From: Cerrena zonata
Taxonomy: Eukaryota; Basidiomycota; Agaricomycetes; Polyporales; Cerrenaceae
DNA length: 64,000 nt
Direction: 5' to 3'
Assembly: GCA_038087015.1 (NCBI GenBank)
Contig: JASBNA010000003.1
Location: 1,426,001-1,490,000 of the forward strand
The notes below the pieces were generated by a model that was not told the origin of the DNA, made no database searches, and worked only from the letters and a program-made list of their open reading frames with translations. Shown piece by piece: positions 53,569 through 64,000 of the stretch (positions are counted from its first letter, which is position 1; the number at the start of each line of letters is the position of its first letter). The position numbers and the translations under genes are program-made.

Positions 53569-54729
53569 CCTAGAGTCCGACGTTTACAAACGATAGATAC
53601 AAGAGTGAATGAGATTGGAATGATGAGGATCAGAAAAGTGAGTGGCCAAGTGTTCTTAGCGAATGAATGTCCTAGAGTCCTTTATATATGTAGCAAAAAA
53701 GTGGGTAAAGTTCTTCCTGGTCAAAGAGAACTGCAAGCGTGTGGCGTTGACAATTGGGTAGACAAAGAAGTCAAAAAGGTGAATTTAGGATAAAGTCTAA
53801 GCGGCGAGGTTGCCAGAGCAAAGAAAGATGCGTGTTTCGTCTAAGTCTTTGAGCTCTCCAATCCACCAGGGAGGGGGATGAAGGCATGGTTGGGCATGTG
53901 TATGTATTTAAACATGAGTATGGCTCGGGTACAGAGTACAATAGTGCGCTTAGAGAACAATACGACGTTCTAGCTCAGCCACATCTTCGGGCGTTGAGTG
54001 ACTAAAAAGGGAATAATGACCCGATTAGGCTGCTTAGTCACCATATTTTTCCCTCGTGCTCCTTGTTTTGTCGGGTTTGACATCAAACTGCGAACATGCA
54101 AAGACAATGGACGTTGTTGAAATAACTTCGGTAAAGGTTATTACATTCAATAAGAAGCGTCGACTTCGGTGCTTTCGGTGCTCGTTATAATGTGCATTAC
54201 GAAGTCCATTCTGATTGGCTGGATGTTCGGACACGCTAACTCTAAACCAAAATCCATAGCAGAAGGATGCCCGGGCCTAGTAGATCATCTACATACTCGT
54301 CAAACTTTTCTAACGACTGCAAATATACTTTGTGGCATCGGACACACACGGAAATGGGCTACCACTCAATGAAGGGTAGTTTCTATCTCGGTATTTCGGG
54401 TAGGTGACTTTCCGTTCCTCAAAAAAACCATATCCTCGACCCCTAGAGATGCCATGGTATGGTTCATCGTACTACGAACGCTATGTCCATCCTTTTCTGT
54501 CCGTTTTGCGGTTATACACTTCCGTCGAACGATCCGAGCTACGAGCCGCACTGTGGGCAGCCTCGGTTCGTTGTGGGTCCCTTCCGCCCTTGCGCCATCC
54601 GAGCATCCGTCCCATCCGCTGCAACAACTCAGCTTTTGTGCTTCATCCGTCGGGAGTACTTGAAGGATGGGTTTCGGAACGCATAGAACTCGCCCGCCCC
54701 GCATCCCCCTCAGATCCCCCTCAGAAATG
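53569..54729. other. Spacer of 1.2 kb, promoters only
   Basis: Open frames on both strands around 54366-54773 mirror one another and end in the promoter of the secreted-protein gene; none was accepted. Confidence 0.4.
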
Positions 54730-54737
54730 TATAAATA
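54730..54737 (+). promoter_or_regulatory. TATA box of the secreted-protein gene (TATAAATA)
   Basis: 120 bases before the ATG at 54850. The leader between them repeats CATCCACTCATC-like units (54781-54806). Confidence 0.6.
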
Positions 54738-54849
54738 CAGCGACGAAAACTCGATAAGTCCATCACCAAGCAATCACATTCATCCACTCATCCACTCATC
54801 CACACACATACCGAGTACTCAAGCTCTCTAACCAACTCTACTCTACACA

Positions 54850-55813
54850 ATGCGTTCCAACATCTTTACTGCTATTGTTATCCTCGCTGCTGCCTGTGGC
54901 CCCTCGATGGTGACTGGTTCACCTATCGACCGTAACCACGACCTGTCAAGGTACTCCAGTCGTCGTGATGACTGGGTGTCCTTCATGACCTCAGAATTCG
55001 CCAAACGTATGCCCGCAAATGGCGGTGATGGTACGAGCGGCAACACTGGCAATGTCAATGGCGGTAATATCGCTCACTCCGGTACTACTATCTCAAATGG
55101 TGCTGGTGCCAGTAAGTACCCTTTTTACTTCAAACTGAAGTGTAACATGCTGACTTTGCATTCAAGATACTGCCGACAACGGTGGTAATACTGCTTCAGG
55201 AAATGCCCAAGGAGGCAGAGGCAGCAATGGTGGTCGTGGCGGAAATGCAGCTTCTGGTTCATCTGGATCAGCCAGAGGTGGCAGCGTCGCAAATAACGGA
55301 GGTAGTATCACCAACACTGGAACTGCTCAAAGTAAGTTTACTCATACCGAATATTATAATCATTACTTATCAAAATTTTTAGACCCATCCAACAAAGCAG
55401 GCAACGGTGGCTTCTCCGGTACTGGAGATGCTCGAGGTGGTGATGCCGGAAGCGCGAAACGTGCTTTGGAATCCGAACCTGCAGGGCCCGAACTCTTACC
55501 TTCCTCAATTCCTTCAGCTCCTGCGGTTCCATCAGTTCCCTCAGTCTCGATCCCTTCCGCTCCTGCAGCTACCTCAGTTCTCTCAGTCCTCTCTGAGTCG
55601 GCCCCTCCCGCTCCCTCAGCTCCCCCGACTCCTCCAGTTCCTTTTGTCAACACTGTTTTACCCCCCAAACCCCAAGCTACCTCCAGTCCCGTAGGCATCA
55701 TTCATAACAGCCCAGCGACAGGTCTTGTCCCTGAACAAATGAACAATACCTCGCAGACCAACTCTGAGGAGGACGAACCCTCTCAAAGCGGAAACGTCTC
55801 TGACTCTGCTTAA
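54850..55813 (+). CDS. Secreted Gly/Asn/Ser-rich protein with Pro/Ser/Val C-terminal region
   Basis: A clear signal peptide (MRSNIFTAIVILAAACGPSM, cleavage likely after VTGS) is followed by a short charged stretch with RRDD and AKR sites. Next is a repetitive low-complexity domain of Gly, Asn, Ser, Thr and Ala: GGDGTSGNTGNVNGGNIAHS, then after an intron NGGNTASGNAQGGRGSNGG, and after another GNGGFSGTGDARGG. After AKR comes a Pro/Ser/Val region built on repeats of SIPSAPA/VPSVPS type. The C-terminus has several acidic residues and NxT/S sites. About 270 aa, three exons. The KR sites could be cut by a Kex2-type protease. Cell-wall or surface location is inferred; no family is assigned. Confidence 0.75.
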
Positions 55814-56084
55814 TTTACTTGTGACTTGCTAAATTATGAACTGTCGCTGGTTATACCATACTCAAAACACCAGTCTTACCTTATCACATGAATATAGAGG
55901 AATATTAATATATATCTCATAATCTATCAAACTTTTGGGAGTGAGACGATCGAATAATTGGTAACCAAATAAATCTACAACTATGAAACTCGAAGGAATG
56001 ACTGGTTTACGATCGACGTACACTACACGAGTCCGCCATGTTACTACACAGTACAAATTACAATGTAAAAACAAAGCACATCTC

Positions 56085-57415
56085 TCATCGATTCCTTCGT
56101 TCCTGTTCTTCTACTGCTTCTGTCACCCTGTTGTAAGCACTGATTCGGCTTAGGTCTAGTGGGGGTGGTGGTGTTCTACGTCTTGTTGGGCTACCTCTCC
56201 GTGAGCTGGACGATCTTGGTGATGTAGTATTCGCGGATTCTGGCGACCGTGGTGCCTCAGGGCTAGGTGCGGGTTTCCTCGTTGACCGAGGTTGTCGCTG
56301 GTCTTGTATGGAACGAGGCCAGTCGCCAAGAGGTGGTGGAGTTGCTCCTGTCGGTGCTGGTGCAGATGCACCCTTGCCTGCTGGAAGTTTGTTTTGCACG
56401 TGAGGTGGATACATCGAGGCAGCTGGTTGAGGCTGGGTCACATTTGTGGATGTGTTTTGCCTCATGGGCACCTTGCGCGACATAGGAGCCGCAGCTTCTA
56501 CGTCAGCAGCTGCATCCATCTGTTTCACGGCCTCGGAGTGATCGACAGCATGCTTGGGTTGAGGCACAACAAGAGCAAAAGGTCGTTGCCATGACTTGGG
56601 GCTAGATGGAGCGCTTGGGAGAGTCGAGCGCGTCGCGTACCAGGGGAAGAAGCGAACGCTAGATTTCCAGACACCAGGATCATCGTCGTGATGGAGAACG
56701 GCAGAGACAACCAAGGCGACGAGGTAAAGTAGCACTAGAGGGGATATGATGTTAGCAGGCACATAGCAACAAACATGTGATAAGGCACTAACAGGTACTC
56801 ATGCACATCCAACTGAACGCCAAGAGGACATTCGACGAAATACAACTGTGAGTTGAGTAGCCAGGGAGGAGTGGGGCAAGAGGAGAGCACATAAGGTTTG
56901 GCAGCATAGATGTTGCAGCAGATGCACCAGCTGTTGGACCGTTAGTAACGGCGTTGCAATGATCGCGTTTAAATCGGACGCACCGAGGTACAGCATCCAG
57001 AACAATGCCACCCAGGCAATTTCACACCACACACGAGTCGGAAGAGCATTGCGACGGAAAATGTCGAGGAAGAGGCTGATGAAATGTTTGATTGAGTGTT
57101 TGATTTCTTGGTGAAAAGAAGACATACACAGGAATAATAAAGACTACACCCAGTGCGCCGAGGAAAGCGAGGAATATATCGACTTGTGCTAGGAGAGGCT
57201 GTCAAGACCGTGGCCACAACTAGTTGGTTGAGGACACATACCGTTCAAAGACGCATCACGTCCGAGAGTATAGTCCCAGACGGCGACACTGCAGGTGATA
57301 GCACTGCAAATGGTGAAGATAGCTATAGAGAGTACAATGAGCACACGACGATGAACAATGTAACTGTGGCCATACCGAAAACCGCGTAACGGCAGGTAAT
57401 GAAAACAGCAGACAT
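56085..57415 (-). CDS. MARVEL-like four-helix membrane protein C with Pro/Ser/Arg tail
   Basis: Start at 57415: MSAVFITCRYAVF, joined to AIFTICSAITCSVAVWDYTL, GRDASLN, AQVDIFLAFLGALGVVFIIP, LFLDIFRRNALPTRVWCEIAW with VALFWMLYLGA, and AGASAATSMLPNLMC. The loop SNVLLAFSWMCM and the fourth helix LLYLVALVVSAVLHHDDD follow. The CEIAWVALFWMLYLGA block is the most MARVEL-like. The tail is about 200 residues, rich in Pro, Ser, Arg and Gln (MRQNTSTNVTQPQPAASMYP, SSSSRRGSPTRRRTPPPPLD), ending EEQERRNR. It is the third member of the minus-strand set with A and B. Function is unknown. Confidence 0.72.
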
Positions 57416-57904
57416 GTCTTTCGGATATAGATTTGACACTGGGTAACTTGTTGAGGCCTATGAAAGAATGATACAAGTTGGAAGGAACCGGTCCACGAAG
57501 AGATCAGAGATATTGACGACAGAGATCCTAGCTCTGGTACCGGAGTCCTGTCCAGCGGAGGAAGCGTCGAAAGACGACGACTGCGTAAAGAACGTGAAGG
57601 GAAGGAAAGAAAGCGAGGGAAAGGAATAGAGAAGCAGTGTTGAGATGAGGTGCTATCAAGAGGCCAAGCCGAGGCACCGCTTTCGAGTTGAGCTGCAACG
57701 GAGCGCGATCAGATCATATACACATATATCAGACCCCTCCTCCGTTTTCTCACCTCCTTTATATCTCAACAGCCACACATCCCATTGTCCGGCCAACGTC
57801 AAACCCAGTCAAAGGCCAACTTGCCTTTTTGACTTCGGGTTGTGGTGGTTACCAGTCAATGATCGACACGCCTCGCTTTCAGACTCAGACAAGCAATTGC
57901 CAGG
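57416..57904. promoter_or_regulatory. Divergent promoter of MARVEL-like C and the MFS transporter
   Basis: No gene was seen. A TATATCAGACCCC-like element near 57725 and CT-rich DNA precede the MFS start. Confidence 0.35.
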
Positions 57905-59730
57905 ATGAAAGCTCCTGACGTCACCATCTCTCTTCGTCTTGTACTCGTATGTTGTGCAATCGTTGGCAACGCGTGAGTGGATCTGCCGTCTGCACCCACA
58001 AGCTCCTCCAACAAAAATATACAGATTATGTGCCGGAGGAGTGTACAGTTTCCCTCTCATTTCCCCCGCCCTGGTGCGGCACATGAAACTCACCCAGCCA
58101 CAGCTCACCACCATTGCACTGGCGTAAGTGAACGCTGATTAATCATCATTCAACTCCACTAGAATGCACACGCTCTTATACTTAGTGGCATGGTCGGACA
58201 ATATCCTCTTGCGCCCTTTGTGGGTAAGGTACTCGACCGCTATGGACCAAGAATGTGTTCCCTCGCTGGCTGCAGTCCTATTCTCTTTCGGCTTTGGTCT
58301 ATTTTCATTGGAAATAGCCAGTACGCCAGATGAAATTACCGAGCCCTCAACGTCCTCTTTTCGAAAACTCTCTGTCTATTTTGCGCTGGCGAGTTTTGGA
58401 ACTGTGCTCTCGTATGCATCCTCTTCTTTGTGTGCTCGTACGATTGAGGTGCTGAAAACTGCTCAAGGTATTTCTCTGTCGTATTCTCAGCAACCAAGGC
58501 TCTTCCCCACCATATGGGTGTAGCATCGGGGACCAGCATGGCTCTTTTTGGATTCTCTCCATTGGTTATTTCTTTAGTTGCCAACCGGTTCTTCACTCAT
58601 CCCACCTCAGGGCTGGATGTCACACATTTTCTAGGCTTCCTTGCGGCAGCCGCTGGCATATCACATCTACTTGGCGCACTTTGCATGCAGGGTCCTGAAC
58701 CAAAGCATGCTAATAGCCACCCTAAACAATACTTCAGAGGACGAAGAAAGTCATCCTCCAACTGAGAGACTCTCAGCAGAGGCTGGTTTCAATTCTGACG
58801 ATGAAGCTCGGCCCTTACTGGACAGCAACAAGCCAGTTATCGCAGTAGATGTGATTCCAGTACCCGAACCGCAACACGGGAGTGTCGGTGATCTCTTAAG
58901 AGACCCGTACTTCTGGATGTTGTTCTCTATTCTTACAATTCTGATTGGAGGGGTACGTATGATAAAACCGATCTATTTTTAGGGACATATCTCATTTTGA
59001 CTCCTAGGCAGAGATGGTCATGACAAACCTCGGTTCTATCTATCTATCGTTACCCTCGTCAAATGGCCGTTCTCCAGATGTCTCGACAGCCGTCCAGCTG
59101 CTATCTGCATCCAATACATTGACTCGTCTCATTGCAGGCCCTTTCGCCGATGTTGTATCTCCCGTTGCATCATACGTGCAAGATGTCTGGACCTTTCCAA
59201 GAAAGCAGCATTTTAGCAGAGTGCTATTTCTGTCCGGTGCTTGTGTACTTTTAGCTCTTACATTTGTTTGGCTTGAGATTGGTGTTAGAAGTCGGGAAGC
59301 GATTTGGTCGCTAAGGTATGTGGCTAAAAATACAGCATCTCGGAGCAGGACGTACTGACTAACAATATTGGACCAGTTTGGGTACCGGTATCGTATACGG
59401 TACAACTTTCACAATGCTGTACGTAACATCCCAATACTCTACCATGTTTCATTCTCATCAAGTTTCATAGACCCGGTATCCTCTCATCCATCTGGGGTCC
59501 TACAAAATCTAGGACGTAACTTTGGTATCGTGTCCTATGCGGCATTCGTTGGCACGACCGTTTTCTCCTATCTCTACGCCTTCGTTGCCGCCCACTATAC
59601 TTTCCCAGATCAGGACGCTTGTACTGGTATCAAATGTTGGAAGGTGACTTTCTGGATAAGTACAGTATTCACATTTGGAGCTGCTTTGGGCTCGTTACTG
59701 CTCTGGCGGAGATGGAGAGGAAGGGTATGA
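57905..59730 (+). CDS. MFS transporter, nodulin-like / monocarboxylate-type
   Basis: Twelve-helix transporter; substrate unknown. Starts MKAPDVTISLRLVLVCCAIV at 57905. The next exons read LCAGGVYSFPLISPALVRHM, LTQPQLTTIALAGMVGQYPL and GKVLDRYGPRMCSLAGCSP, the nodulin-like signature. After the sixth helix, HLLGALCMQ joins through a short 46-nt intron (GTCCTG...TTCAG, about 58692-58737) to EDEESHPPTERLSAEAG; without this splice the frame stops. The C-terminal half has DPYFWMLFSILTILIGGAEM, SASNTLTRLIAGPFADVVSP and GTGIVYGTTFTMLPGILSSI, and ends LLLWRRWRGRV. The family name rests on the N-terminal signature and overall plan. Confidence 0.82.
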
Positions 59731-60100
59731 TTATACTGTACTTAGTGTTTTCTGACCAGCAATCCCTGTTTCCTAGTTTACTGTTGTTTTTGTTTTGCTT
59801 TGCTTTGAAGTTATAGACTGTACATTTACTATCCAACCGTGCTTGCTGAATCTACCCGAAGTATGAGCACTAATGACTTCGCCCTCATGTGTCAGCCGTG
59901 TTGAACGCCGAAGGACATGTACGTCATTCCATTCATATCATCTTACAACAATCACATTGATAATGCTCAGAGACTCCTTCAACGTGTCTGTCCTGTCTCA
60001 TACCACCAGTTCCGACCTGCTTCCACAACCTTGAAAGTGTGCAACAACAATCCATCCCTGACACTCAGATTGCATACATTTCTATATACTATACTATAGA
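59731..60100. promoter_or_regulatory. Spacer with promoter of the FAR-17a-like gene
   Basis: The last 20 bases before the ATG are AT-rich (TATATACTATACTATAGA). No gene was seen. Confidence 0.35.
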
Positions 60101-61036
60101 ATGGCTTCACAGTCACGACTCGGCGCGTTCTGCTTGCACAGTGGTGCTGCAGCAGTCATGGCGTATGGATGGTTCGGTCTCCAAGGTCTCACTGTATCAG
60201 AATGGATCAATACACAAAAAGGAGGACATCTACAGTTCCTAACAATTCAAGGGTGCGTGTTCTGTTACTAAACATATGGAATACATAGCTAATCAGAAAG
60301 TACATATTAGGTTGGCCGTAGCATGGCTGTCTATGACTTTGAGTACCATTTATGATTTGACTGGACTGGGACGTCAGTATAACCTTGGTTTCATCTTGCG
60401 ACTCGAATACTGACACTATAAATGGCTCTCGATAGTCGTGAAAAGTCTAAAACGGATTCTCTTGATGATTGCCTTACCGGTCAGTTCTCAATATTCCAAC
60501 CTAGTTCCTTCCTAGTCTTTTTCCTGTGATGCTGATATTGACTCTTATAATAGCTTTCCATCGTCATATCCAGTGTATACTGGAGCCTCCTCCTGGCATT
60601 CCCCGAATTGATCCTCCGTCCAGAAGGATCAACTGGATCGGAACCATCATCATCAGAGGCTGCACCCGAGCCATACCGGATTCCACTCCAGATTGACCTT
60701 GCTTTACACGCCGCCCCTGCTATCTCTCTTTTCGCAGACTTCCTGCTATTTGAGAAGAAATATTCAGACAAACAAGCGAAGATTGGAGGGTTCGTCGTTG
60801 CTGCTTTGTCAGGAATCGGGTATTCATGGTGGGCGGAATATTGTGCCAAGCACAACGGGATATGTAAGCATCGCATCGCTTTACTTTGAGGTTGTCGTTA
60901 ACTGTCCCATCTTTGTGTATTAGTCCCGTACCCTTTTCTTACTGTTAGCCCATTCGAGGTCCGCGTAGCCATCTACACCGTCCTCACTTTGTTTGCATAT
61001 CAATTCTTTGTTTGGTTGAACGCTTTACGTCGTTGA
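60101..61036 (+). CDS. FAR-17a/AIG1-like membrane protein
   Basis: AIG1/ADTRP proteins are multi-span threonine hydrolases of fatty-acid esters of hydroxy fatty acids in animals; fungal members are largely uncharacterised. Starts MASQSRLGAFCLHSGAAAVM. Conserved points are FLTIQGLAVAWLSMTLS (Thr before IQG) and IDLALHAAPAISLFADFLLF (His), which match the family's catalytic Thr and His. Six hydrophobic segments are present, the last VAIYTVLTLFAYQFFVW. An acidic Ser/Glu-rich loop (GSTGSEPSSSEAAPEP) lies between helices four and five. Five short introns. Ends LNALRR. Confidence 0.85.
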
Positions 61037-61984
61037 ATATCCAATGCGACTCTTGCAGGACCGCATATATCTGTTGTCGATGTTCTGAACCTCAGTTGCA
61101 TATGCTTCCCAGGTCATTATATACATACCTCAATGATAAACTTTGACTGTTCAAAACGGGTCATTTTACAGTTCACGACTGCGACTTCTGATGACACTTG
61201 CCTATAGGAGATATTCGACATATGGAGAGATCCGAAGCCCACTTGTACCTCGCCATCCCTTCAAATTGTCTGTCAGGTTTGTAAGTCAGTTTCCTTACAG
61301 AATTTCGACATATTCAACATTGACACAAACGCTTGACTAGAACCCAAAAGACAATATGATACTGCCATGTTTGAAAATAACACAGCTCCGCGATCGTCCC
61401 ATGTTCTATTCCGTTACTGGCTTAGACAGATCTTTGCTTGAAGATTCTTCAGGTCATCACGATGTATAGTCAGAAGGTATGTACATCTGACTAAACACTA
61501 ATCTACCTTGACATACTATAATTTACCCAGAAATCGGGATGCAAGTCAGGTACTCTTAATGCCTTATACGGCGCACCACTCGATGTTGTGTCCTCCAAGC
61601 CCTGTCATACTGTCACTAGGTATCGTGAACTTAAAATATCGACTACTGATTCTTCCAGTCCACATGCATCTTTAGGGATTAGGTTCATGATCAGTGCTCA
61701 ACCTCTACGTAAAGAAGCTAGCCTTTCTCCCTGATAAGTGGGTACAATTTCTTGAAATATACCGGTGGCGCATCGACAAACGATCCCGATCTCCCCATCA
61801 GCTAACTACTTCACCAACGTCTTACCCAACGCTCATAGCATCTTGATTCACATGACTTCACGGCGAGTCCACTCGCATGGGCTCCGATGTATAATTTCTG
61901 TGTGGGGATAGGTCCAGTGAACTCTAAATGGACACTATATATGTAGAATGACCCATCACACGGGGCGAAATCGTGGTCAGTACA
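61037..61984. other. Spacer of 0.9 kb, no gene seen
   Basis: AT-rich with only short open frames. A TATATATG at about 61937-61944 lies 45 bases before the P450 ATG and may be its TATA box. Confidence 0.4.
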
Positions 61985-64000
61985 ATGGTATCACATCTAC
62001 TCATACTCAATACTACCATCGTTGCGCTGGGCTTCTACACTCTTCATCGGTATATAATCAGAAGGAATTGTCCGCCCGTACCTCCAGGTCCAAGAGGGCT
62101 CCCTCTGGTCGGCAATGTGCTCGATATGCCTACATCGTTTGAGTGGCTCACCATCGCCAAATGGACTAAACGATGGGGTACGTACTCCTTCCCTTGTGAT
62201 TATAGGTGACACTTGTTGATAGTACTTGCAGGTGATATCATCCACTTAAATGTCATTGGAAGACATTTTGTCTTCTTGCACTCTGCTGAGGATGTAATGG
62301 CGCTTCTTGAGGAGCGAGGCGCCATCTACTCTGACCGGCCAACTTTTATTATGGCTGGCGAGCTGGTTGGATGGGATGACACTGTAGGGCTCATACAAAA
62401 CAACGACCGGTTCAGAGAATTCCGTAGATTCTTCAGTCGAGTTCTAGGGACTAAAACTGCCCTTCTACCTTTTCATGGACTCGTGGAAACCGAGATTCAT
62501 AAATTCCTAGGACGTCTCATTCACACACCAGAGAATGCACACAAACATATCCGAAAGTACGTCATTACGGTAGCTTTATGCGTCGTCCAATGATAGTCCA
62601 ATGATACTTACTTCTTCTAGGACTGCAAGTGCTGTTATCATGATGATCACCTATGGTTATAGCGTTACGGAAGGGGAAGACCCGTATGTTGATATGGTCG
62701 AAAAAGCCATGGCGAACTTCAGTGTCGCCACCGCTCCGGGTGGTTTCCTGGTCGACTTTTTTCCGATTTTGCGCTACGTGCCGAGCTGGTTCCCTGGTGT
62801 CAAGTTCCAGAAACAAGCAATAATATGGAGAGGGGAGATGATGAAAATGGTTGAGACGCCATTTGCTATGGTAAAACAACAAATGGTAGGACCGTAATCG
62901 TTGTGTTTTATGCAATTATACCACTGAAATATCGATACCTCCAGCGTAAAGGCAGCGCCGTGCCTAGCTATACGAAGAATCTTTTGGAGACTGAAACGCT
63001 TACCGCGGAGAAAGAACAGAACATTAAATGGTCAGCCGCTTCCATTTACGGTGGAGGCTCAGACACGGTACGCCCCACATTTCATCACGAAAATTCATGA
63101 TGAATTTACAGTTTATAAAGACCAGTTCCGTTATCTACTCATTCATCCTTGCAATGACTATGTACCCCGATATCCAGCGGAAGGCGCAAGAAGAGATTGA
63201 CAGAGTTGTTGGGAACACTAGGCTTATTACTACTCTCGCTGCCCGAGAGAACTTACCCTACACTGAAGCAGTGATAAATGAGGTACTCCGTCTTAACCCG
63301 GCTGTACCACTAGGTAAGGGTCACTAGCATCCTTACCAACTTAAAGACTCGTTATCTCATTTCAATACTTTGAATTAGGTATACCTCATCGCGCTTCGCA
63401 AGATGACATCTACAAAGGCTATTTTATTCCTAAGGACACGACTGTGGTCGCCAATATTTGGTAAGCTGCATACTCCATTCACTCTCTTGCCATCCTCACC
63501 GCTTTGCAGGGCTCTTCTGCGTGATCCCACAATGTATCCGGACCCAGCGGTTTTCAACCCGGATCGCTACCTAGGTCCCAATCCTAATCGAAATCCTCGG
63601 GATTTTGTTTTCGGCTTCGGACGAAGGTAAATCCATAAATTTCAATAGAGACAATTTGGGAAATATCATGCTCACCGTCTCCCTAGAATATGCCCTGGTA
63701 ATTGCAATTCTCTAGCATCTTTTCTGAATAGCATTTTACTCTCACAAGGTCGCAATCTGGCAGATATATATGTTTTCTTGACATGTGCCATGGTTTTGGC
63801 TACCTTTAATATCTCAAAGGCGGTGGAAAATGGCGTTGTCATCGAGCCTTCGGGTGAATACACTACGGGTACCGTAAGGTAATGTATAGAAATCTGGTGC
63901 ACCAAATACAAGCGAGCTGATTGCTCCATCTAGTCATCCTAAGGATTTCAGATGTTCGATTAAGCCTCGAACACCCAAGGCATCAACACTTATCTTAGCA
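61985..64000 (+). CDS. Cytochrome P450 (3' end beyond the window)
   Basis: Microsomal monooxygenase resembling fungal P450s usually annotated as O-methylsterigmatocystin-oxidoreductase-like; the substrate is unknown. Starts MVSHLLILNTTIVALGFYTL (membrane anchor) followed by the hinge CPPVPPGPRGLPLVGNVLDM. The I-helix is WSAASIYGGGSDTTSS, joined across an intron. The K-helix ExxR is in INEVLRLNP, and the PERF-type motif is FNPDRYL. The heme loop FGFGRR-ICPG-RNLAD is spread over three exons. The middle one is only 11 bases (63687-63697) and carries the heme-ligand Cys. The last exon begins near 63952 (SHPKDFRCSIKPRTPKAST) and reaches base 64000 without a stop; family members end soon after this point, so only a few codons are missing. 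About 11 introns. Confidence 0.88.

Noticed and set aside
54366..54773. Minus-strand frame of 135 codons upstream of the secreted-protein gene
   Set aside because: Mirrored by plus-strand frames and overlapping the TATA box; no family resemblance.

Overview
The window looks like nuclear DNA of a mushroom-forming basidiomycete (Agaricomycetes). The genes are close together on both strands, with many short introns (about 45-75 nt). The eukaryotic housekeeping families have basidiomycete-type architecture, and several fungal families are present (a DUF4246-type protein, SUR7/PalI-like and MARVEL-like membrane proteins, a PMP3 proteolipid, a cytochrome P450 of fungal type). I saw no bacterial operons, CRISPR array, rRNA or convincing tRNA. 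All gene models were spliced by eye, so internal exon borders are approximate unless a position is given.

Layout. 0-6.2 kb: amino acid permease, a small basidiomycete-type unknown protein (minus), pirin. 6.4-9.7 kb: divergent pair NSA1/WDR74 (minus; 60S ribosome assembly) and RMD5/GID2 (plus; GID/CTLH ubiquitin ligase). 9.9-15.8 kb: an Sfi1-like centrin-binding repeat protein and a plasma-membrane syntaxin (Sso/PSO type). 16.6-17.6 kb: a five-copy tandem repeat array that no recognised gene explains. 18.1-20.2 kb: kynurenine-formamidase-like hydrolase divergent from the tiny PMP3 proteolipid gene. 20.7-24.7 kb: eIF2B epsilon (GCD6) with a very long acidic tail. 25.8-27.0 kb: Ala/Pro/Glu-rich low-complexity protein. 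28.2-38.6 kb: four SUR7/PalI-like membrane-protein paralogues in the same orientation, with a DUF4246 gene between the first and second. 39.7-42.3 kb: NOP2 rRNA methyltransferase with an apparent one-base frameshift near its end. 44.0-44.3 kb: small Cys/His-rich protein. 45.3-47.3 kb: FUN14-domain protein and a single-pass membrane protein. 48.5-57.4 kb: three minus-strand MARVEL-like four-helix proteins with long Ser/Pro tails, alternating with a plus-strand voltage-gated proton channel (Hv1 type) and a Gly/Asn/Ser-rich secreted protein. 57.9-64 kb: nodulin-like MFS transporter, FAR-17a/AIG1-type hydrolase, and a cytochrome P450 that runs off the window just before its stop.

Much of the window serves core functions: ribosome biogenesis (NSA1, NOP2), translation initiation (GCD6), protein turnover (RMD5), spindle pole (Sfi1-like) and exocytosis (syntaxin). 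The more unusual material is the 16.7-17.5 kb repeat array, the two clusters of small multi-span membrane proteins, the SUR7-like genes with a shared TATA-to-ATG spacing, the microexons in PMP3 and the P450, and the acidic extension on eIF2B epsilon.
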